Below are positions 18,969 to 27,915 of a stretch of 38,038 nt of DNA, piece after piece. Within the stretch, counting starts at the first letter, position 1. Each line of letters begins with the position of its first letter. The notes under the pieces were generated by a model, which was not told the origin of the DNA, did no database searches, and saw nothing but the letters and a program-made list of their open reading frames with translations. The DNA lies in contig JAEELX010000065.1 in the NCBI GenBank assembly GCA_016282955.1, forward strand, positions 1 through 38,038, given 5' to 3'. The DNA comes from Paludibacteraceae bacterium (GTDB lineage Bacteria; Bacteroidota; Bacteroidia; Bacteroidales; Paludibacteraceae). A program made the position numbers and the translations under genes.

Positions 18969-19277
18969 TTATCTTTTAATCTTGCGTGGCTTTTGACCAC
19001 CATTTTCAGAGCGTTGTAAAGAATCAAATTCTACACCCGAACAATCTAAACGGTAATTGGATATTTTTTCTATATCCTCACGTATCCTCTCTATGCTCGC
19101 TTCTTGGTCTTTATTCCAAATCAAGTTCTTCTGACGCATACAACTCGCAATATAACATAAAGATAAGTGTTTCGTTTCTTCATCTTCAATGGTCGTTATG
19201 TAATCTACCATATTTTGTATGATTCGACCATAATTGCGCATCCGAATTGTTTCCGAACTTTTTTTGACTTGATCCAT
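18969..19277 (-). CDS. Small DUF4290-like protein between tRNA genes
   Basis: 102 aa from ATG at 19277 (MDQVKKSSETIRMRN). An ATG farther upstream at 19313 lies inside tRNA-Arg and is rejected. Residues about 16-33 (YGRIIQNMVDYITTIEDE) closely resemble the start of DUF4290 proteins of Bacteroidales (YGRxIQxMVxxxxxIEDRxER). Those are about 200 aa as I recall, so this one is short and divergent, ending in a basic tail (GGQKPRKIKR). No membrane span or signal peptide; function unknown. It lies between tRNA-Arg and tRNA-Thr with 17-bp and 2-bp gaps and must be on the same transcript. That the gene is real is likely; the family link is moderate. Confidence 0.7.
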   Translation of the reverse strand: MDQVKKSSETIRMRNYGRIIQNMVDYITTIEDEETKHLSLCYIASCMRQKNLIWNKDQEASIERIREDIEKISNYRLDCSGVEFDSLQRSENGGQKPRKIKR

Positions 19278-19294
19278 CAATAACTCTTTTTTAG

Positions 19295-19368
19295 TGACCC
19301 ATGCAGGATTCAAACCTGCAACCTCCTGATCCGTAGTCAGACGCTCTATTCAGTTGAGCTAATGAGCC
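19295..19368 (-). tRNA. tRNA-Arg (ACG)
   Basis: 74 nt; acceptor GGCTCAT/ATGGGTC with two G-T pairs, anticodon loop CTACGGA with ACG (A34 normally becomes inosine), T loop TTTGAAT, discriminator A. First gene of the tRNA-tuf block. Confidence 0.95.
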
Positions 19369-19413
19369 ATAAAAGACTGTGGTCATGCTATTGGGCAAAC
19401 CACGAAAGTCTTG

Positions 19414-19442
19414 CAAAGGTACGATATTTTTTTTATTACAAA
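19414..19442 (-). promoter_or_regulatory. Promoter of the tRNA-tuf block
   Basis: Minus strand TTTG (19439-19442), 17 bp, TACCTTTG (19414-19421) matches the Bacteroides promoter consensus. Transcription would start about 40 bp before tRNA-Arg. It lies in the 93-bp gap after the nrnA-like gene, where no clear terminator is seen. Confidence 0.6.
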
Positions 19443-19461
19443 ATAAAAAATGTTTTTTTTC

Positions 19462-20526
19462 TTATTTTTTTTGCAAATACTTCGGATATTCTGCCTTAAA
19501 TAGAGCCAATGCTTCCTTTATCGTTCCCAAAAATTCGCCTCCCGAAGCATTCAGATGTCCTCCCCCACCAAAGACTTTTTTTGCAAACTCATTCACGGGT
19601 CGATTGCCTTGCGAACGGAACGAAAGGCGTACAATAGGTTGATTTTCAGCATTATAATCTGCCCGCATAAGCACTGAATAGTACACTTTTTCTATCTGCA
19701 AGGGATAATTGACCAAGCCTTCCAAGTCCCCACTTTGGAAGTTAAACCGTGCCAATTCCTCATGCGTCAGATAAATCAATGACAAATGGTAGGTCTTGTT
19801 AATTTGCATTTTTTTGTGCAAACAATAGCCAAAGAGTCGCATCCGTGAGATGGAAAACGTGTTGAAAATGCGGTCGTATATCACGTCTTTTTCAATTTGG
19901 CAATTCAGGAGCATACCGACCATCTCAAACAACTCAGGACTATTGGAATTATACGAAAAGGCTCCCGTGTCGGTCAAAATACCCGCATAAATGGAGATAG
20001 CCATCTCTTTGGTGAGCCAAAAAGGCGTGTTGAGGATTTGGGTTTGGATTTGGTAAATGAAGCGGAAAACCACTTCACAAGCGGACGAAGCGTCAGGATA
20101 CGAGAACTCAACATCGGTAAACGATTCGGGTTTGAGGTGATGGTCAAGCATTATTTTTGAGCAAGGATTCGCCAATAAACACGCATCCAAAGGTGCTCCA
20201 ATACGGCTTGGCTGGTTAAAATCCGAACAAATGATACAATCGGCTTCTTCTATCGTTTTGATTGCCAACTCGTTATTGTCATCGTAAAAGATAGCGTTTT
20301 CCAAGGAAGGGAACCAACTTAAATAGGGTGGCAACTCGTTCAAGATGACGATTTTAGTTGTTGCACCAGCAGGTTGTATCGTTTTGACAAATTGGCACAA
20401 GGCTGTGGTTGAACCCACCGCATCGCCGTCCGAAGACTTGTGGGTCAAAATAACCAAACGAGAAGACTTCTGGATAAAACCATAAGCCTTCTCTAATTCA
20501 GCCAACGGAAGCAGATGACGAATCAT
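19462..20526 (-). CDS. DHH-family phosphoesterase, NrnA-like
   Basis: 354 aa. The DHH fold is complete: HKSSDGDAVGS (residues 29-39; His29, Asp33, Asp35 as metal ligands), Asp102 in CSDFNQ, DHH at 128-130 and the C-terminal GGGGHLNASGG (320-330) of the DHHA1 domain that holds the nucleotide. NrnA-type enzymes break down very short RNA or pAp (3'-phosphoadenosine 5'-phosphate) and some cleave cyclic dinucleotide products; the exact substrate cannot be read here. It starts 3 bp after nqrF, so it is the last gene of the nqr transcript. It probably acts in the cytoplasm, as no signal peptide is seen. Confidence 0.9.
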   Translation of the reverse strand: MIRHLLPLAELEKAYGFIQKSSRLVILTHKSSDGDAVGSTTALCQFVKTIQPAGATTKIVILNELPPYLSWFPSLENAIFYDDNNELAIKTIEEADCIICSDFNQPSRIGAPLDACLLANPCSKIMLDHHLKPESFTDVEFSYPDASSACEVVFRFIYQIQTQILNTPFWLTKEMAISIYAGILTDTGAFSYNSNSPELFEMVGMLLNCQIEKDVIYDRIFNTFSISRMRLFGYCLHKKMQINKTYHLSLIYLTHEELARFNFQSGDLEGLVNYPLQIEKVYYSVLMRADYNAENQPIVRLSFRSQGNRPVNEFAKKVFGGGGHLNASGGEFLGTIKEALALFKAEYPKYLQKK

Positions 20527-20529
20527 CGT

Positions 20530-21798
20530 TTAGCCTCCGAAGTTATCGAAACGAATCATATCGTCCTCAACACCCAACGAATGCAACAAATCCAACACGG
20601 TTTGTGCCATCATAGGAGGACCGCATAAGTAGTACTCTATTTCTTCGGGTTCTTCGTGCTGTTTCAGATAGGTGTCACCCAACACGTTAGCGATGAAGCC
20701 AGCCGTATATTTAACGCCTAAGCTGTCCGCTTTGGGATCCTCTCTATCCAGTGCCAAATGGAAGTGGAAATTCGGATATTCCTTCTCCAATTCGAGGAAA
20801 TCTTCCATAAAGAACACCTCATCGATAGCACGAGCACCGTAGAAGTAGTGCATTTCTCTATCCTTCGTGTGCAAGGTTTTGAGCATGTGCATAATCTGAG
20901 CACGCAACGGAGCCATACCAGCACCACCACCGACCCAAATCATCTCGCGTTTGGAGTCAAAAACAGGGTGGAAGTCGCCGTAAGGACCTGACATCATAAC
21001 CTTGTCGCCTGGTTTGAGCGAGAAGATATAACTTGATGCGATACCAGGGTTCACATCCATAAAGCCTACTTGTGGTTTCGGCTTAAAGGGTGGAGTTGCG
21101 ATACGAACCGTCAGGGTAATAATATCACCTTCGTCAGGGTAGTTTGCCATAGAATATGCACGGACAGTTGGCTCGGTATTAACACAATGTAAGTCATACA
21201 TACCAAACTTCTCCCACGTTGGGTTGTACAAGTCGCCAATCAAACTGCGGTCATAATCTTTGTAGTACAAGTCAAACGCAGGGATACGAATCTGTGCATA
21301 CGAACCAGGAAGGAAATTCATGTGCTCGCCCGGAGGTAATTGTACCTTAAACTCTTTGATAAACGAAGCCACATTGCGGTTGCCAATAACTGTACATTCC
21401 CATTCTTTTACGCCCAAAACAGATTCGTCTATTTTGAGTTCCATGTCGCCTTTTACTTTCACTTGGCAACCTAAACGCCAGTGGTCATTTTGTTGTTTGC
21501 GATTGAAATGCACCGTTTCGGTAGGCAAAATCTCGCCACCACCCGACAACACTTGGCACTTGCATTGTCCGCAAGAACCCTTTCCACCGCACGCAGAAGG
21601 CAAATGAACACCTGCTTCACCCATCGATGATAGCAACGTGCCACCTGCGGGAACACTATATTGTTTGTCGCCATTGACAACGATGCTAACATCGCCAGAA
21701 GCAACTAAATAACGTTTTGCAACTAATAGCACTATTACAAGGAAGAGGATTACAACCAAGAATAAAACTACTGCACTTATTATTGCTGATATATTCAT
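20530..21798 (-). CDS. nqrF: Na+-translocating NADH:quinone reductase subunit F
   Basis: 422 aa. One N-terminal span (about 5-27) is followed by a plant-type 2Fe-2S domain with Cys70, Cys76, Cys79 and Cys111 (CGGKGSCGQC), an FAD-binding stretch (RAYSMANYP) and an NADH-binding domain (GGGAGMAPLRAQI). It is the entry point for electrons from NADH. Last of the six nqr genes, 13 bp after nqrE. Confidence 0.98.
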   Translation of the reverse strand: MNISAIISAVVLFLVVILFLVIVLLVAKRYLVASGDVSIVVNGDKQYSVPAGGTLLSSMGEAGVHLPSACGGKGSCGQCKCQVLSGGGEILPTETVHFNRKQQNDHWRLGCQVKVKGDMELKIDESVLGVKEWECTVIGNRNVASFIKEFKVQLPPGEHMNFLPGSYAQIRIPAFDLYYKDYDRSLIGDLYNPTWEKFGMYDLHCVNTEPTVRAYSMANYPDEGDIITLTVRIATPPFKPKPQVGFMDVNPGIASSYIFSLKPGDKVMMSGPYGDFHPVFDSKREMIWVGGGAGMAPLRAQIMHMLKTLHTKDREMHYFYGARAIDEVFFMEDFLELEKEYPNFHFHLALDREDPKADSLGVKYTAGFIANVLGDTYLKQHEEPEEIEYYLCGPPMMAQTVLDLLHSLGVEDDMIRFDNFGG

Positions 21799-21811
21799 CT
21801 TTCTATTCTTT

Positions 21812-22420
21812 TTAGATATTCAAACCACTAAAACACATAAACGCTAATGCCATCAGGCCTACTTCGATAAACGTGATACCAAGTCCTTGCAAAGGTTTTG
21901 GCACGTCGTTGTATTCCATCTTTTCGCGTATAGCCGCTAAACAACAAATGGCTATCAACCAACCTATTCCCGAGCCCAAAGCGTAGATAACCGAATCTCC
22001 AAACGAGGTAATGGCTTTTACGTTTTCAGGTTCCAGCAAAATACGTTGTTGCATAAACAATGAGCCACCCATAATTGCACAGTTTACCGCAATCAAAGGC
22101 AAGAAAATACCGAGACTTGCGTAGAGCGAAGGACTGTATTTTTCCACAATCATCTCCACCAATTGCACAATAGCAGCAATCACCGCAATGAAGAGGATGA
22201 AACTCAAATAGTTCAACTCCATCGGCGAGAGAATGTACTTTTGGAGCAAATAATTGATAGGTAAGGTGATGAGCAACACAAACGTAACTGCAGCCCCTAA
22301 ACCTAAACTCGTCTTAACATTCTTACTTACAGCCAAGAATGAACACATGCCTAAGAAGAAGGCAAATACCATGTTATCCGCAAAAATGCTACGAATAAAT
22401 AAACTAAAAGCGTGTTCCAT
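21812..22420 (-). CDS. nqrE: Na+-translocating NADH:quinone reductase subunit E
   Basis: 202 aa with six membrane spans (first about 15-35). NqrE and NqrD are inverted homologues that form the central ion path and share an iron-sulphur centre. The conserved Cys in [10 protein letters not shown] (half-channel) is present. It lies 2 bp after nqrD. Confidence 0.97.
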   Translation of the reverse strand: MEHAFSLFIRSIFADNMVFAFFLGMCSFLAVSKNVKTSLGLGAAVTFVLLITLPINYLLQKYILSPMELNYLSFILFIAVIAAIVQLVEMIVEKYSPSLYASLGIFLPLIAVNCAIMGGSLFMQQRILLEPENVKAITSFGDSVIYALGSGIGWLIAICCLAAIREKMEYNDVPKPLQGLGITFIEVGLMALAFMCFSGLNI

Positions 22421-22422
22421 AA

Positions 22423-23052
22423 TTATTTACTCTCTTTATTGATACTACGGTGAAACCAAATAACGCATGCCACCAAAATCAACGCCATGGCTGGCATCAC
22501 CATTAAACCACAATTCTCGTAAAAACCACCATTTGCAACATACCAACTTTCAGGTATAATACGAATACCGAAAAGGGTGCCGCTACCAAACAATTCGCGA
22601 ACGAAAGCCACAACCACAAGGATAATCGAATAGCCCAGACCGTTGCCTAAACCGTCCAAGAAACTATCCCACACTTTGTTCGTCATAGCAAACGCCTCCA
22701 AACGTCCCATCAAGATACAGTTCGTAATAATCAAACCGATATACACGGAGAGTTGCATTGCCACGTCATACGCAAACGCTTTGAGGACTTCACTCACGAG
22801 CGTAACCAAAGCCGCAACAACCACCAACTGCACAATGATACGAATACGCATTGGGATCGTATTACGAATAAGCGAAACAATCACATTGGCTAATGCTACG
22901 ATGATTGTAACCGAAATACTCATCACCAACGCTGGCTTCAACTGCACCGTTACAGCCAAAGCAGAACAGATACCCAACACTTGAACTACGATTGGGTTAT
23001 TTGTATTGAGTGGACCTAATAAGGTCTCTTTTGTCTTTTGAGAAAGTGCCAT
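22423..23052 (-). CDS. nqrD: Na+-translocating NADH:quinone reductase subunit D
   Basis: 209 aa, six spans. Conserved features include GICSALAVT near the N-terminus and the half-channel [13 protein letters not shown] with its Cys, matching the NCAIMGG stretch in NqrE. Length is normal. It sits 4 bp after nqrC. Confidence 0.97.
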   Translation of the reverse strand: MALSQKTKETLLGPLNTNNPIVVQVLGICSALAVTVQLKPALVMSISVTIIVALANVIVSLIRNTIPMRIRIIVQLVVVAALVTLVSEVLKAFAYDVAMQLSVYIGLIITNCILMGRLEAFAMTNKVWDSFLDGLGNGLGYSIILVVVAFVRELFGSGTLFGIRIIPESWYVANGGFYENCGLMVMPAMALILVACVIWFHRSINKESK

Positions 23053-23056
23053 AATC

Positions 23057-23749
23057 TTAATTCGTTTCGTTGTTTTCTCTTTCTATTATTTTTATCACTT
23101 GTGCCTCTTCATACGTTGCCTCGTCTACCTCTTGCAAAAACTCAGTGTATTCGATGAGCGATGAGAGCAACATATCATTTACACCCGTAGAAGTGATGGT
23201 AGCACCAGCCAAAGCGTCCACTTGCTCTTGACCATTCGGTGCAAGCGTACCCGTTTTCAGGACAGCAACCGACAAAACGTCATTGTTTGCGTTTTTGATT
23301 TTTTTGCCCTTAAACTGCTCGCGGAATTTAGCCGTTACTATATCACCACCAAGACCCGGCGTTTCAGACTCATGTCCGAAGTTGATACCAAAAATGGTGT
23401 TCTTGTCATCATTTAAGGCAATATAGCCCCAGATGGCACCCCATAAACCGCGACCACGCAAACGGAGAACATACTTTTTGGCTCCATCTACCGTAGCAAC
23501 GAACAAAGGTAACCCATTATCGGTACTATCTTCTTGAACATATTGTTTGTATAAATCGCCAGCATTCTCTGCCGTATATTCGATATTCAACGAAGTTAGA
23601 ATCTGTTTTTGAACATCTAATTTCTTGTTGAATTCTTGTCGTTCCGAAAGAACTTGATTCACAACTGCCAACAAAACCGCCACGATTACGACGATTATAG
23701 TAGCATAAATAATAGTATAAACGTTACTATTTGTATCTAATTTTTTCAT
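23057..23749 (-). CDS. nqrC: Na+-translocating NADH:quinone reductase subunit C
   Basis: 230 aa from ATG at 23749. One N-terminal span (about 11-32) anchors a domain exposed outside. FMN is attached by ApbE to the Thr of the D-x-x-S/T-G-A-T motif; here it reads DALAGAT (178-184, Thr184), with Ala in place of the usual Ser/Thr before Gly. I rejected the longer start at 23812, which lies deep inside nqrB. The chosen ATG overlaps the nqrB stop (ATGA) and has a good Shine-Dalgarno site 6 bp upstream. Confidence 0.96.
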   Translation of the reverse strand: MKKLDTNSNVYTIIYATIIVVIVAVLLAVVNQVLSERQEFNKKLDVQKQILTSLNIEYTAENAGDLYKQYVQEDSTDNGLPLFVATVDGAKKYVLRLRGRGLWGAIWGYIALNDDKNTIFGINFGHESETPGLGGDIVTAKFREQFKGKKIKNANNDVLSVAVLKTGTLAPNGQEQVDALAGATITSTGVNDMLLSSLIEYTEFLQEVDEATYEEAQVIKIIERENNETN

Positions 23750-24966
23750 AATGCTACCTCCTTCTTTTGAGAACGTTTCATACGTTTGTTGATATTTGAT
23801 TGCACAACACACCAGTCAATCAGTGGAGCACAAGTATTCATAAGCAAAATTGCCAACATCATACCTTCGGGGTACCCTGGATTGAGGACACGAACCACGA
23901 TAGCAACTACACCAATGAGGAAGCCGTAGATCCATTTGCCTGTCTCGGTACGAGCCGAAGTAACGGGGTCTGTAGCCATAAAGACAGCACCGAAAGCAAA
24001 GCCACCCAATACCAAGTGCATATACCAAGGTAAGTGTGCAATCGCTGTATCAGGACCGAAAGCATTAAACAACCAAGCCGTGATAGCACCACCCGCAAAA
24101 ACGGAAAGCATCGTCTTCCACGAAGCAACCCCCGTCGTCAAAAGCAAGCAGGCACCTAACAGAATAGCCCAACAGCACGTCTCACCAACCGAACCCGGGA
24201 TAAGACCATTGAAAGCCGTCCAGAAGTCAACTGGTATAAGAGTTGCATCAGAAGTGGTTGCCAACTGACCCAACGGAGTAGCTCCCGAGAAGCCATCAAC
24301 CAATGTTTTGCCTTCGTCCCAGCCCCATGTGCCACTCGTGCGAACAAACACCGAGTCGCCAGACATGTGCGTGGGGTAAGCGAAGAACAAGAACACACGA
24401 GCAATCAAAGCCACATTCCAGATATTGTAACCCGTTCCGCCGAACACCTCTTTGGCAAAGATAACCGCAAAAGCCACTGCCAAAGCAACCATCCACAACG
24501 GTGTGTCAATCGGTACAATCAGTGGGATAATGAAACCCGTTACCAAAAAACCTTCTTGGATTTCTTCTTTTTTCCATTGTGCTACCGTAAATTCGATACC
24601 CAAACCTACGATGTAACTCACAAGGATGTAAGGCAAAACAGCCAAGAAACCAAACCCGAAAGCCTTCCAAAATAAATCGCAAGTAACGCTTCCACGAACC
24701 AACTCACCCGTTGCCAAGAAATGTTGATAACCCACATTGTACATACCGAACAACAGAGCGGGAACCAACGCCATCACAACCATAATCATGGTGCGTTTGG
24801 AGTCCTTGCCATCATGTATCTGTGCTCCTACTTTACCCGCAGGCGTAGAAGGAGTAAACAGAAAAGTATCAAATCCGTCAAACAAAGAATGGAAAGCGTG
24901 CAACTTACCTCCTTCGGCAAACAACGGACGTAACTCTTCTACTTTTTTATATAAACGCTTAAACAT
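23746..24966 (-). CDS. nqrB: Na+-translocating NADH:quinone reductase subunit B
   Basis: 406 aa, about ten spans. The covalent FMN site is DGFSGAT (residues 224-230, Thr230; T236 in Vibrio cholerae). The conserved entry region VGAQIHDGKDSKRTM and the GGTGYNIWNVAL motif are present. NqrB is a main membrane subunit, carrying FMN, riboflavin and quinone sites in the known enzyme. It lies 12 bp after nqrA, and its stop overlaps the start of nqrC by 4 bp. Confidence 0.97.
   Translation of the reverse strand: MFKRLYKKVEELRPLFAEGGKLHAFHSLFDGFDTFLFTPSTPAGKVGAQIHDGKDSKRTMIMVVMALVPALLFGMYNVGYQHFLATGELVRGSVTCDLFWKAFGFGFLAVLPYILVSYIVGLGIEFTVAQWKKEEIQEGFLVTGFIIPLIVPIDTPLWMVALAVAFAVIFAKEVFGGTGYNIWNVALIARVFLFFAYPTHMSGDSVFVRTSGTWGWDEGKTLVDGFSGATPLGQLATTSDATLIPVDFWTAFNGLIPGSVGETCCWAILLGACLLLTTGVASWKTMLSVFAGGAITAWLFNAFGPDTAIAHLPWYMHLVLGGFAFGAVFMATDPVTSARTETGKWIYGFLIGVVAIVVRVLNPGYPEGMMLAILLMNTCAPLIDWCVVQSNINKRMKRSQKKEVAL
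23756..23761 (-). promoter_or_regulatory. Strong ribosome binding site of nqrC
   Basis: GGAGGT (minus strand) lies 6 bp before the ATG at 23749, inside the last codons of nqrB. Such a clear Shine-Dalgarno sequence is uncommon in this lineage and fixes the start of nqrC. Confidence 0.7.
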
Positions 24967-24978
24967 AGTGTTTTTTAA

Positions 24979-26334
24979 TTATTCTATTTCACTTTTCATA
25001 TAATCCAACGCTTTACGAACGATTGCCTGCAAAGGTAATTTTGAAGTACAAACATATTCGCACAAAGCAAAATCTTCGGGTGCAACCTCGTAAGCACCTA
25101 ATTGCTCCATCCTATCGATATTATTGGCAATCATAGCACGAACAAGTTGCTCGGGATAAATATCCATCGGGAACACCTTATCGTATTCGCCACTCATAAT
25201 CAAAGCACGCAAACCACCTTTGAGACGACCGTCCCACTTGTATTCTTTCTTGCCAAATAACGAGCGAGTCATGCAGTTATCCAAGAACGTTGCAGGGTCT
25301 GTCCTGTCTGAATGGAACTCCGAGAAACGAGGCAAAAGCCAACCCATAAACTCGTGCGTTTCAACACCCGAATCAATAACCGTATATTGGTTGTCGTAAA
25401 TCGAAATGGCATCATCCAAACTCACTTGATGACCCGACAAAGCGTTGCCTGCGATGTATGTGCAAGGAACTTCGGAGTACACATTGCCTTGAAGCAATTC
25501 TTTTACCGAAATACCAGGCAACACATTATAATATTGTGCTTCACGTACCATCGGTCCCGTCAAAGCAACTATTTTATGCATATCTACTTTGCCTTCGGTA
25601 AGCAAACGACCAATCAGCACAGCGTCTTGCACGTTGATTGTCCAAACCGTTTCGCCTTTGTTGACAGGTGAAATATGGTTGATTTGCACACTCACATTTC
25701 CTGCTGGATGCACGCCTTTAACTTCGTACAAAGTACAATCTTTGAGGTTTTTAAACATAGACGAACTGTCGGCTTTTTTGTCCAAACCCACATAAACGGG
25801 TGCTATCGTTTTCAAAGCACTAATCGCACATTGGAGTTGGTTGCTTTGTCCGTTAAGCACAAAATTGTAATCGGGAGCCAACGGAGCCGTATCAAAAGAC
25901 GAAATGAAAATCGCCTTAGGCTCTTTGTTGGGCAAAGCAATACAGTCGTAAGGACGTTGCTTAATCAAGCACCAAAGACCCGATTTCAACAGCAAAGAAC
26001 GCAAATCCTCCTTCACGTCAAAAGACTCGTAGCGAATCGTTTCTTCGCTTTCAATGTCTATTGACAACACTTTACGCCGTTCTCCACGCACAATCGCAAC
26101 CACTTTACCGCTCACAGGAGAGGTAAAATTCATTTGCTCAAATTTCTTGTCGTGAAAAACAACGCCACCAGCCAGCACCGTATCCCCCTCTTTGACGTTC
26201 AATTTTGGGGTAATACCTTCAAAATGGCTGGGAACAATGTGAAATACTTTTGGACGACGGACGCTACCAATCGTGCGAACCGCCTCTCCTTCCAAAGGTA
26301 TATCCAAACCACGTTTTAACTCTATTTGTTGCAT
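24979..26334 (-). CDS. nqrA: Na+-translocating NADH:quinone reductase subunit A
   Basis: 451 aa, no membrane span; a peripheral subunit on the cytoplasmic side implicated in quinone binding. The N-terminus has the typical KRGLDIPLEGEA, with a barrel-sandwich domain (LNVKEGDTVLAGGVVFHDKK) and the SPVSGKVVAI stretch. It is the first gene of the nqr operon. About 36 bp upstream TAACTTCG (minus strand, 26370-26377) resembles a -7 promoter box with one change. The complex pumps Na+ out while passing electrons from NADH to quinone. Confidence 0.97.
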   Translation of the reverse strand: MQQIELKRGLDIPLEGEAVRTIGSVRRPKVFHIVPSHFEGITPKLNVKEGDTVLAGGVVFHDKKFEQMNFTSPVSGKVVAIVRGERRKVLSIDIESEETIRYESFDVKEDLRSLLLKSGLWCLIKQRPYDCIALPNKEPKAIFISSFDTAPLAPDYNFVLNGQSNQLQCAISALKTIAPVYVGLDKKADSSSMFKNLKDCTLYEVKGVHPAGNVSVQINHISPVNKGETVWTINVQDAVLIGRLLTEGKVDMHKIVALTGPMVREAQYYNVLPGISVKELLQGNVYSEVPCTYIAGNALSGHQVSLDDAISIYDNQYTVIDSGVETHEFMGWLLPRFSEFHSDRTDPATFLDNCMTRSLFGKKEYKWDGRLKGGLRALIMSGEYDKVFPMDIYPEQLVRAMIANNIDRMEQLGAYEVAPEDFALCEYVCTSKLPLQAIVRKALDYMKSEIE

Positions 26335-26459
26335 ATATCTTGAAATTATTTAACACTTAACATGCTTGGCGAAGTTACGATTTTTTTTATAAAAAGAAAA
26401 GGAAAACTTAAAAAGTACCAAAATTCTACAAAAACGTTACGGGAGCTGATATAAATAGG

Positions 26460-26960
26460 TTAAAGTGAGCTTCTTTTCACTAATTCCTTCGCCACCTTAC
26501 CAGACAGATGCTCAATATCCATACGAAGCATCAAAAGACGATGACCACTTTGGTCTATTTTATGTTGTGTGGCAGCAGGTTGCCCAGGATTATAATGTTC
26601 GCCCAACATACGTAATGCTGCTATCTTTTCGTCTTCATCTTCAATGATTCGGATACGACCAAAGGCAATCACGGAGCGGTAATAAGTCGTGTATTCAGAA
26701 GGTTGAACGTCATCGGCAGCAATGATTGTAAACGAACATTTCTCTTCCGCACGAATAGCGTCTATCTTATGCCCTTCCAGTGCTGAATGGAAAAACAACA
26801 CGCCCTCATGATACACAAAACTAATCGGCACACCGTAGGGATAACCGTTATCACCAAGCACACATAACACACCCGCAGTGGCATGTTCTATGATTTTAAT
26901 GCACTCTTCTTGCGGAAGTTCTTGCCTGTTACGCCGCATCGGTCTAAAATTTTGCTCCAT
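26460..26960 (-). CDS. Nim-type pyridoxamine 5'-phosphate oxidase-like flavoprotein
   Basis: 166 aa from ATG at 26960 (MEQNFRPMRRNRQELP); I preferred this to an ATG at 27026 because MRR(N/K)RQ near the start is the family norm. The split beta-barrel has GVLCVLGDNGYPYGVPISFVY-like strands and the FHSALEGHKIDAI flavin-binding stretch. NimA-type proteins can reduce 5-nitroimidazole drugs, but most members of this wider family are chromosomal flavin or haem binders with no proven role, so drug resistance should not be assumed. It is a lone gene, divergent from panD. Confidence 0.87.
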   Translation of the reverse strand: MEQNFRPMRRNRQELPQEECIKIIEHATAGVLCVLGDNGYPYGVPISFVYHEGVLFFHSALEGHKIDAIRAEEKCSFTIIAADDVQPSEYTTYYRSVIAFGRIRIIEDEDEKIAALRMLGEHYNPGQPAATQHKIDQSGHRLLMLRMDIEHLSGKVAKELVKRSSL

Positions 26961-27043
26961 AGTATGATTAACTGTTTTATAGTACCCCACGAATAAAAAC
27001 AAAAACGAATCTTTTAGACTTATCAATTGTTAATTTCGTATGA

Positions 27044-27051
27044 CAAAATTA
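27044..27051 (-). promoter_or_regulatory. Possible -7 box of the Nim-type gene
   Basis: TAATTTTG (minus strand) matches TAnnTTTG 84 bp upstream of the start codon. A TTTG is found at 27066-27069, but the 14-bp spacing is short. Confidence 0.35.
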
Positions 27052-27103
27052 CAGAAAAAAACGCTCAAAACCAACTTTTATGTTTTTTTTTATATTTTTA
27101 TTG

Positions 27104-27111
27104 TACCTTTG
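27104..27111 (+). promoter_or_regulatory. Probable -7 box of panD
   Basis: TACCTTTG matches TAnnTTTG. The -33 place is T-rich (TGTTTT) without an exact TTTG. The leader to panD would be about 90 bp; I see no riboswitch pattern in it. Confidence 0.5.
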
Positions 27112-27208
27112 TGCCGTTTTGAGAGCGAACTTAACGAGGTTGTTATATAAATAATGTGCATTTGTCCGAAAATCGAATGTCGCAAAAAAGTATGGCAATT
27201 GTAAAAAA

Positions 27209-27553
27209 ATGTTAATAGAAGTACTAAAATCAAAGATACATCAGGTAAAAGTAACCGAAGCAAACTTGTATTATGTAGGTTCTGTCACGATTGATGAAGA
27301 TTGGATGGACGCCGTGGGGATGGTTGCTGGGGAGAAAGTGCAAGTGGTGGATATAACCAATGGAAGTCGTTTGTGGACGTACACAATAGCAGGGAAACGT
27401 GGGTCGCATTGCATTTGCATCAATGGAGCAGCCGCACACTTGGTACACGTAGATGACATCGTTATCATCATGGCATTTGCACAACTAACACCTGAAGAAA
27501 ACAAAACATTCAAACCGAAAATAATTTTTCCTATGGAAAATAAAATAAATTAA
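27209..27553 (+). CDS. panD: Aspartate 1-decarboxylase
   Basis: 114 aa. The protein makes beta-alanine from aspartate for pantothenate and coenzyme A. It cuts itself between Gly24 and Ser25 (YYVGSVTID), leaving a pyruvoyl group on the new N-terminus. The other conserved parts ([35 protein letters not shown]) are present and the length is normal. panC or panB is not beside it; the next gene, 26 bp on, is an HU protein. Confidence 0.96.
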   Translation: MLIEVLKSKIHQVKVTEANLYYVGSVTIDEDWMDAVGMVAGEKVQVVDITNGSRLWTYTIAGKRGSHCICINGAAAHLVHVDDIVIIMAFAQLTPEENKTFKPKIIFPMENKIN

Positions 27554-27579
27554 TTATTAACTTTTTAAATTTTAGTTTT

Positions 27580-27846
27580 ATGAACAAAACAGATTTGATT
27601 AAAAGTGTTGCTAAAGCAACGGATTTGACACAAGTTAAAGCAACTGAAGTTGTAGGTGCTGTGTTGGAAGACATCGTAAAATCTTTGAAAAAAGGCGAAG
27701 CTGTTACTTTGAATGACTTCGGTACATTCAAAATTACACAACGCAAAGCAAGAAAAGGTTTCAACCCACGTACAAAACAACCCATTCAAATCCCTGCTAA
27801 AAAAGCAGTTAAATTCACTCCTTACAAAACACTTTCTAATCTCTAA
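27580..27846 (+). CDS. HU-family DNA-binding protein
   Basis: 88 aa. Starts MNKTDLIKSVAKATDLTQ, has the dimer core GEAVTLNDFGTFKI and the DNA-binding arm RKARKGFNPRTKQPIQIPA with the Pro that inserts into DNA. HU bends and compacts DNA in the nucleoid. No promoter is obvious in the 26-bp gap after panD, so it may start inside panD or be co-transcribed. A strong terminator follows. Confidence 0.96.
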   Translation: MNKTDLIKSVAKATDLTQVKATEVVGAVLEDIVKSLKKGEAVTLNDFGTFKITQRKARKGFNPRTKQPIQIPAKKAVKFTPYKTLSNL

Positions 27847-27863
27847 TTAGATTGTGTGTAATG

Positions 27864-27904
27864 AAAGACTTCTATGGCAAGAAACGGCTATAGAAGTCTT
27901 TTTT
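27864..27904 (+). terminator. Terminator after the HU gene
   Basis: AAAGACTTCTAT (27864-27875) and ATAGAAGTCTTT (27890-27901) form a perfect 12-bp stem with a 14-nt loop and a T-run (27899-27904). The tgt start codon follows only 11 bp later. Confidence 0.9.
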
Positions 27905-27915
27905 AAATTTTGATT

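Noticed and set aside
27112..27208. Riboswitch in the panD leader
   Set aside because: The leader is short and AT-rich with no conserved aptamer pattern I can recognise.
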